Positions 8,179 through 12,844 of a stretch of 12,844 nt of DNA are shown in pieces. The stretch's first letter is position 1; every line of letters begins with the position of its first letter. Position numbers and translations under genes: made by a program. The DNA comes from Oscillospiraceae bacterium. GTDB lineage: Bacteria > Bacillota_A > Clostridia > Oscillospirales > Oscillospiraceae. The notes under the pieces were generated by a model. It worked only from the letters and a program-made list of their open reading frames with translations. It was not told the DNA's origin and made no database searches. Where the stretch lies: assembly GCA_902795095.1 (NCBI GenBank), contig CADBKB010000073.1:1-12844 (forward strand). The letters are read 5' to 3'.

Positions 8179-9591
8179 ATGGCAAGAAAAGTGCAAATCA
8201 CGGAAACCGTCCTGCGTGACGCCAACCAGTCCCTGATGGCCACCCGCCTGCCCTATGCCGACTATGAGGACATCCTCGAAACCATGGACAAGGCCGGCTA
8301 TTACTCCGTCGAGTGCTGGGGCGGCGCCACCTTCGATTCCTGCCTCCGCTATCTGGGCGAGGATCCCTGGGAGCGGCTGCGCAACATCAAGAAGCATATG
8401 CCCAACACCCGCCTGCAGATGCTGCTGCGCGGCCAGAACCTGCTGGGCTACAAGCACTACCACGACGACGTGGTGGAGAAGTTTGTCGAGCTGTCCATCA
8501 AGAACGGCATCGACATCATCCGCATCTTCGACGCCCTGAACGATTTCCGCAATCTGCAGACCGCGTTCGAGGCTGTCAAGAAGTATTCCAAGAAGTACGG
8601 CCGCCATGTCATCGCCTCCGGCTGCATCTCCTACACCCAGAGCCCCGTGCACACCGTCGAGAAGTACGTCGAGATGTGCAAGGAGCTGGTGAAGATGGGC
8701 TTCGAGACCCTCTGCCTGAAGGACATGGCCGGCACCATGAGCCCCTATGAGGCCGAAGGCCTGATCAAGGGCATCAAGAAGGCCCTCCCCAATGTGCCCG
8801 TGGTCCTGCACACCCACTGCACCACCGGCATGGCCTACATGACCATCACCAAGGCCATCGAGGCCGGCGTGGACGTCATCGACTGCGCCACCTCCCCCTT
8901 CTCCAACGGCACCTCCCAGCCCTCCACCGACACCATGTTCTATGCCCTGCAGCAGTATGGCATCGACTGCGGCCTGGCCGAGGACGTCATCAAGGAGGTC
9001 AACGATTACTTCAAGCCCATCAAGCAGAAGTACATCGACAACGGCACCCTGAACCCCAAGAGCATGGCCACCGACGCCCAGGCGCTGGTCTACAAGGTCC
9101 CCGGCGGCATGCTCTCCAATATGATCGCAAACCTCACCGATATGAAGTCCATGGACAAGTTCGACGCCGCCCTGGCCGAGATCCCCGCCGTCCGCAAGGA
9201 CCTGGGCTATCCCCCGCTGGTCACCCCGCTGAGCCAGATGGTCGGCAACCAGGCCGTCACCAACGTGCTGCTGGGCGAGCGCTACAAGCAGATCTCCAAC
9301 GAGGTCAAGAACTATTTCAAGGGCGAGTACGGCATTGCCCCCGCTCCCGTCAGCCAGGAGCTGCAGGATAAGATCCTCGGCGAAGGCAAGGAGCCTGTGG
9401 ACTGCCGCATCGAGGACAGCAAGCGCACCGGCGAAGACTTTGCCAAGGCGAAGGAAGAGCTGGGCGATCTGGCCCGCAGCGAAGAGGACATCATGAGCTA
9501 CATCTGCTTCCCGAAGCAGGCGCGCGAATTCCTGGAGAAGCGCAAGGCCAAGGAAGAGAACATCGCCGTCTACTCCATCGAAGAAGCGTAA
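8179..9591 (+). CDS. oadA: Oxaloacetate decarboxylase alpha subunit (carboxyltransferase), no biotin domain
   Basis: This 470-residue protein has an HMGL/DRE-TIM carboxyltransferase barrel followed by the conserved PYC/OADA domain. It moves the carboxyl group of oxaloacetate to biotin, releasing pyruvate. Visible motifs: TVLRDANQS (10-18) with metal-binding Asp14; LKDMAG (180-185) with Lys181, the lysine carbamylated in this family; and HTHCTTGM (211-218) with the two metal-ligand histidines. Klebsiella-type OadA runs to about 600 residues because a biotinyl domain is fused at its C-terminus. Here the protein stops after the PYC/OADA domain, and the carrier is a separate gene (9959-10366). 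It starts the close-packed alpha-gamma-carrier-beta operon; the gamma ribosome site overlaps its stop codon. Pyruvate carboxylase subunit B or a transcarboxylase 5S subunit look similar, but the adjacent beta subunit favours the sodium-pump decarboxylase. Confidence 0.93.
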   Translation: MARKVQITETVLRDANQSLMATRLPYADYEDILETMDKAGYYSVECWGGATFDSCLRYLGEDPWERLRNIKKHMPNTRLQMLLRGQNLLGYKHYHDDVVEKFVELSIKNGIDIIRIFDALNDFRNLQTAFEAVKKYSKKYGRHVIASGCISYTQSPVHTVEKYVEMCKELVKMGFETLCLKDMAGTMSPYEAEGLIKGIKKALPNVPVVLHTHCTTGMAYMTITKAIEAGVDVIDCATSPFSNGTSQPSTDTMFYALQQYGIDCGLAEDVIKEVNDYFKPIKQKYIDNGTLNPKSMATDAQALVYKVPGGMLSNMIANLTDMKSMDKFDAALAEIPAVRKDLGYPPLVTPLSQMVGNQAVTNVLLGERYKQISNEVKNYFKGEYGIAPAPVSQELQDKILGEGKEPVDCRIEDSKRTGEDFAKAKEELGDLARSEEDIMSYICFPKQAREFLEKRKAKEENIAVYSIEEA

Positions 9592-9603
9592 GGAGGACGA
9601 AGC

Positions 9604-9957
9604 ATGTTATTCTTAGTGAAAGCGGACATGGTCGACATCGGCATCGGCGAAGCCGGGCTGGTCGCCGTCGGCGGCTACCTGGTCGTGTTCATCGGCCTGA
9701 TCCTGCTGATGTGCGTCGTCATGATCACCGGCAAAATCATGGTCAGCTCCCAGGCGAAGAAGCGCGCCGCCGAACCCGCGGCTGTCGCCCCCGCCGCCCC
9801 CGCCGCCGCCCTGCCGGAGGCTCCCGGCTCCGCCGGCGAGCTCAAGCTCTATGACGTCGATCCCAAGGACGCCGCCATGATCATGGCCATCGTTGCCCAT
9901 CAGCTGCAAAAGCCGCTCAATGAGCTGCGCTTCAAATCCATTCGGGAGGTAAAGTAA
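9604..9957 (+). CDS. oadG: Sodium-pump decarboxylase gamma subunit
   Basis: A 117-residue, single-span protein typical of the OadG/MmdD family, which anchors the carboxyltransferase to the membrane beta subunit and helps assembly. One membrane helix spans about residues 20-42. It is followed by a basic stretch (KKR), an Ala/Pro-rich linker (about 55-79), and a soluble C-terminal domain (about 80-117) that resembles the extended gamma/delta subunits of methylmalonyl-CoA decarboxylases. The ATG follows an AAGGAGG site that starts inside the oadA stop codon. Its own last codons contain the GGGAGGT site (9944-9950) of the biotin carrier gene, which starts 1 nt after its stop, so translational coupling is likely. 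The family has little sequence conservation, and identification leans on position and topology. Confidence 0.87.
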   Translation: MLFLVKADMVDIGIGEAGLVAVGGYLVVFIGLILLMCVVMITGKIMVSSQAKKRAAEPAAVAPAAPAAALPEAPGSAGELKLYDVDPKDAAMIMAIVAHQLQKPLNELRFKSIREVK

Positions 9958-9958
9958 G

Positions 9959-10366
<408 letters not shown>

Positions 10367-10377
10367 GGAGGGCACGT

Positions 10378-11625
10378 ATGAACATCCTTGCTTTTAACAT
10401 CCTGCAGACGTTTGCCAAGCTGGCAAAGGAATCCGGCTTCGGCGGATTCATTGCCGCCGGCGGTTGGATGAACCTCGTCATGGTTGCCATCGCCTGTGTG
10501 CTGCTGTATCTGGGCATCGTCAAGAAATTCGAGCCCCTGCTGCTTGTCGGCATCGCCTTCGGCTGCCTGCTGGCCAACGTCAGCTATTTTCCCGGCCTGA
10601 GCGCGGAGCTGAACCAGACCAACGCTCTGTACCATCCCGAGCTGTGGGAGGCGTTCCTGGATCATGCCAGCCCCTACTATCACAGCTACGGCCACGTGCT
10701 GTCCAACGCCGGCCTGCTGGATATCTTCTACATCGGCGTCAAGGCCGGTCTGTATCCGTCGCTGATCTTCATGGGCGTCGGCGCCATGACCGACTTCGGC
10801 CCCCTGATCTCCAACCCCAAGAGCCTGCTGCTGGGCGCTGCCGCGCAGCTGGGCGTGTTCGTGGCTTTCTTCGGCGCCATCCTGTTGGGCTTCACCGGCC
10901 CCCAGGCGGCCTCCATCGGCATCATCGGCGGCGCGGACGGCCCGACGGCCATCTTCCTGACCAATAAGCTGGCTCCCGAGCTGCTGGGCGCCATCGCCAT
11001 CGCGGCCTACTCCTACATGGCCCTGATCCCGCTGATCCAGCCGCCTCTGATGAAGCTGTGCACCTCCAAGGAAAACCGCAAGATCAAGATGGTCCAGACC
11101 CGCGAGGTCACCAAGACCGAGAAGATCCTCTTCCCGATCATTGTCTCCATCTTCGTCATCCTGCTGCTGCCCTCCACGGCGCCGCTGATCGGCTGCCTGA
11201 TGCTGGGCAACCTGTTCCGCGAGTGCGGCGTCACCGACCGCCTGTCCGACACTGTGCAGAACGCCCTGATGAACATTGTCACCATCATGCTGGCCACCTC
11301 CGTGGGCGCCACCATGGTCGCGTCCAACTTCCTCCGTCTCGAGACCATCAAGATCGTCATCCTCGGTCTCGTGGCCTTCGGCATCTCCACCGTGGGCGGC
11401 CTTGTGGGCGGCAACCTCATGTGCACCTTCTCCGGCAAGAAGGTCAACCCGCTGATCGGCTCCGCCGGCGTGTCCGCCGTGCCGATGGCGGCTCGCGTGT
11501 CGCAGATGGTGGGCCAGAAGGAGAACCCCGCCAACTTCCTGCTGATGCACGCCATGGGCCCCAACGTGGCCGGCGTCATCGGCTCAGCCATCGCCGCCGG
11601 CTTCCTGCTGGCCGTGTTCGGCTGA
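10378..11625 (+). CDS. oadB: Sodium-pump decarboxylase beta subunit
   Basis: An integral membrane protein of 415 residues with about nine or more hydrophobic segments, the OadB/MmdB/GcdB family. It decarboxylates carboxybiotin on the carrier and uses the energy to export Na+. The family's key re-entrant motif is present as GIIGGADGPTAIF (181-193); Asp187 corresponds to the aspartate essential for Na+ transport in Klebsiella OadB. The second conserved block GSAGVSAVPMAARVSQ and a C-terminal MHAMGPNVAGVIGSAIA segment complete the pattern. The length is usual for the family. AAGGAGG overlaps the carrier stop and precedes the ATG by 8 nt or less. The operon ends with a strong terminator at 11633-11673. 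Sequence alone does not separate oxaloacetate from methylmalonyl-CoA or glutaconyl-CoA as source of the carboxyl group; the OadA-type alpha subunit and pckA favour oxaloacetate. Confidence 0.96.
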   Translation: MNILAFNILQTFAKLAKESGFGGFIAAGGWMNLVMVAIACVLLYLGIVKKFEPLLLVGIAFGCLLANVSYFPGLSAELNQTNALYHPELWEAFLDHASPYYHSYGHVLSNAGLLDIFYIGVKAGLYPSLIFMGVGAMTDFGPLISNPKSLLLGAAAQLGVFVAFFGAILLGFTGPQAASIGIIGGADGPTAIFLTNKLAPELLGAIAIAAYSYMALIPLIQPPLMKLCTSKENRKIKMVQTREVTKTEKILFPIIVSIFVILLLPSTAPLIGCLMLGNLFRECGVTDRLSDTVQNALMNIVTIMLATSVGATMVASNFLRLETIKIVILGLVAFGISTVGGLVGGNLMCTFSGKKVNPLIGSAGVSAVPMAARVSQMVGQKENPANFLLMHAMGPNVAGVIGSAIAAGFLLAVFG

Positions 11626-11632
11626 CAAACGC

Positions 11633-11673
11633 AAAAATCCCGCCCCGCTGCAAACGCAGCAGGGCGGATTTTT
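11633..11673 (+). terminator. Intrinsic terminator of the decarboxylase operon
   Basis: GCTGC (11647-11651) pairs with GCAGC (11656-11660) around AAAC. Outside this GCCC/GGGC and CC/GG pairs continue with a mismatch and a bulge, and AAAAAT pairs with ATTTTT. The T-run 11669-11673 gives the U-tract. It begins 8 bp after the oadB stop. The A-run on the left could let it work on the minus strand as well. Confidence 0.9.
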
Positions 11674-11703
11674 GTTTGAGGGAATCGGCAAGCAGGAAAA
11701 AAA

Positions 11704-11724
11704 TTTCAAATCTGTGATTTGAAA
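11704..11724. other. AT-rich hairpin after the operon terminator
   Basis: TTTCAAATC (11704-11712) and GATTTGAAA (11716-11724) form a 9-bp perfect inverted repeat with a 3-nt loop. It lies just left of the repeat block. No function is evident. Confidence 0.6.
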
Positions 11725-11740
11725 ATACCGATTTGGCGCC

Positions 11741-11767
11741 GTAGGGGCGCATGCCTACATGCGCCCG
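11741..11767 (+). repeat. GTAGGGGC-type palindrome (REP-like), first of the block
   Basis: Starts GTAGGGGCGC and has a 9-bp stem, 11745-11753 with 11758-11766, ending in CCCG. The same GTAGGGG head and CCCG tail recur in both orientations through to 12291. Confidence 0.7.
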
Positions 11768-11810
11768 TTGGGAACGATCGACATCGTATGACGCCGGTCA
11801 ATACGCCCGG

Positions 11811-12055
11811 CGGCCAGGGGTTTGTCCGCCCTACGGACACAGGGGAGCCTGCGGGTGCAGTGCGGACGGGCCGATGTGGGCATCGGCCCCTACGGGTGCG
11901 GCAGGATTCGACGAAGGCGGCGGCCAGGGGTCTGTCCGCCCTACGGACACAGGGGAGCCTGCGGGTGCAGTGCAGACGGGCCGATGTGGGCATCGGCCCC
12001 TACGGGTGCGGCGGGATTCGACGAAGGCGGCGGCCAGGGGTCTGACCGCCCTACG
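11811..12055. repeat. 110-bp direct repeat, two full copies plus a fragment
   Basis: Copies at 11811-11920 and 11921-12030 differ at only three positions by eye. A third, broken copy runs 12031-12055 and ends after CCCTACGG. Each full unit has a short palindrome TGTCCG/CGGACA (11823-11839 in copy 1). It also has a 9-bp palindrome (11868-11876 with 11881-11889, +110 in copy 2) followed by CCCCTAC, which is the GTAGGGG head on the minus strand. Frames stay open through the repeat because of its GC content, but none has a ribosome site or a recognisable product. Confidence 0.9.
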
Positions 12056-12094
12056 GCTGTATACGAATGGCCGACGCAGGCGGATACAAACTTT

Positions 12095-12306
12095 GTAGGG
12101 GAGGGGCTTGCCCCTCCCGAATCTGTATGAAATGCAACCGACGACACGAGAAAACGCGGCCACGGGAGGGGCAAGCCCTTCCCCTACGGGTGAGATCAAA
12201 AAATGGGAGCCTTGCCCCTCCCGAATCTGTATGAAATGCAACCGACGACACGAGAAAACGCGGCCACGGGAGGGGCAAGCCCCTCCCCTACGGGTGAGAT
12301 CAAAAA
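12095..12306. repeat. BIME-like paired palindromes, repeated with 104-bp period
   Basis: The arm at 12095-12118 (GTAGGGGAGGGGCTTG plus CCCCTCCC) recurs inverted at 12164-12187 with one mismatch, separated by about 45 bp. Each arm is itself nearly palindromic (GGGAGGGGC with GCCCCTCCC). From 12107 the unit repeats at 12211 with a 104-bp period. The second copy lacks the first half of the left arm, has one base difference in the right arm, and diverges after 12306. The arrangement resembles REP-spacer-inverted-REP elements. The interval 11626-12348 holds only this, the 110-bp repeats, the single palindromes and two terminators; I see no gene in it. Confidence 0.88.
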
Positions 12307-12331
12307 TAACGGGAGCCGCGAGGCTCCCGTT
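12301..12331 (-). terminator. Intrinsic terminator of the SPFH-family gene
   Basis: On the minus strand a perfect 10-bp stem (12322-12331 with 12308-12317) with a 4-nt loop is followed by ATTTTTG. It lies 17 bp beyond the stop codon at 12349. Confidence 0.92.
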
Positions 12332-12348
12332 TCTGCGGTATTCGGATC

Positions 12349-12844
12349 TTACTTTTCGGGCGGCTTGACGGCTTCCACCACGCCGGCGGCGAGGCCTGCC
12401 AGGCCCTGCAGCTCGGAGGGAATGATGATCTTCGTGGCCTGGCCGTTGGCGACCCGCTGCATGGCCTCCAGGGCCTTGAGCTTGATGACCTGGTCGTTGG
12501 GGGAGGCTTCGTTCAGGAGCTTCAGAGAGTCCGCCAGGGCCTTCTGGACGGTCAGGATGGCCTGGGCTTCGCCCTCTGCCTTGAGGACGGCGGCCTGCTT
12601 CTCGGCGTCGGCCCGCAGCACGGCGGATTCGCGCTCGCCTTCGGCGATGAGGATCTTGGAGTGCTTCTGGCCCTCGGCCTGCAGGATGGCCTGACGGCGG
12701 TCGCGCTCGGCCTTCATCTGCTTCTCCATGGAGTTCTGGATGTCCGCCGGCGGCAGGATGTTCTTGAGCTCCACGCGGTTGACCTTGATGCCCCAGGGGT
12801 CGGTGACCTCGTCGAGGATGGCGCGCATCTTGGTGTTGATGACG
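12349..12844 (-). CDS. SPFH/Band 7 (stomatin-like) protein, C-terminal part, cut by window end
   Basis: The frame is open through the right edge (codons reading V-I-N-T-K lie before the Met at 12828), so this is the last 164 or so codons of a longer gene. It begins within the stomatin core: LDEVTDPWGIKVNRVELKNI is a hallmark of prokaryotic stomatin/paraslipin-type (QmcA-like) proteins. Next comes a helical, coiled-coil-prone stretch with repeated AEG and AEGE elements, typical of the region after the SPFH domain. A hydrophobic Gly/Ala-rich segment (LQGLAGLAAGVVEAV) lies near the end. Such proteins form oligomeric membrane scaffolds, often next to an NfeD-like protein or a membrane protease, but the upstream gene is outside the window. 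The Met at 12828 should not be taken as the start. A good terminator follows the stop. Confidence 0.93.
   Translation of the reverse strand, partial: VINTKMRAILDEVTDPWGIKVNRVELKNILPPADIQNSMEKQMKAERDRRQAILQAEGQKHSKILIAEGERESAVLRADAEKQAAVLKAEGEAQAILTVQKALADSLKLLNEASPNDQVIKLKALEAMQRVANGQATKIIIPSELQGLAGLAAGVVEAVKPPEK

Noticed and set aside
11719..12278. Several open frames of 75-136 codons, both strands, within the repeat block
   Set aside because: They repeat with the 110-bp and 104-bp units, overlap in all frames, lack ribosome sites and have no recognisable product.
11811..12306. Possible CRISPR array
   Set aside because: The repeats are over 100 bp with no unique spacers between copies, and no cas gene is present; palindromic intergenic repeats explain the pattern.

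Overview
The window looks like a chromosomal segment from a GC-rich anaerobic Firmicute, probably class Clostridia and perhaps close to the Oscillospirales/Ruminococcaceae gut lineages. This rests on strong AGGAGG-type ribosome binding sites, a perfect CIRCE operator, a T-box leader, an ATP-type PEP carboxykinase next to a sodium-pumping decarboxylase, and heavy use of GCC/CTG/AAG codons. The genus cannot be named from the sequence alone. No phage, transposase, tRNA, rRNA or CRISPR array is visible.

Layout, left to right. Positions 1-198 hold four tandem hairpins and no convincing gene. A small two-helix membrane protein lies on the minus strand (199-429) with its own promoter. Next is clpB (805-3360, plus strand), driven by a near-consensus sigma-A promoter and a perfect CIRCE operator. 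Converging on clpB, and overlapping its end by 11 bp, is a minus-strand pair: an alanine-type aminotransferase followed by a flavodoxin-fold reductase with a Cys4 motif. The pair is preceded by a T-box leader with its own terminator. The T-box promoter has its -35 box over the stop codon of the next minus-strand gene, a four-helix membrane protein of unknown function (5469-6206).

The centre of the window is a plus-strand energy-metabolism cluster: pckA, then oadA-like carboxyltransferase, oadG-like gamma subunit, biotin carrier and oadB-like beta subunit (6526-11625), closed by a strong terminator. The last four genes are spaced by 1 to about 12 bp and surely form one operon. pckA is separated from them by a 90-bp spacer with two hairpins. 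Together these genes could carry PEP to oxaloacetate (making ATP) and then to pyruvate (exporting Na+), with CO2 recycled: in effect a sodium-pumping substitute for pyruvate kinase.

From about 11680 to 12306 is a gene-free block of direct and inverted repeats: two full 110-bp units plus a fragment, two roughly 100-bp units, and many GTAGGGG-type palindromes arranged like BIME/REP elements. The window ends inside a minus-strand SPFH/stomatin-family gene (12349 to beyond 12844) with a clear terminator. Most of the window is conventional metabolism and stress response. The least explained parts are the repeat block, the T-box control of an aminotransferase/flavoprotein pair, and the structured leader and spacer around pckA.
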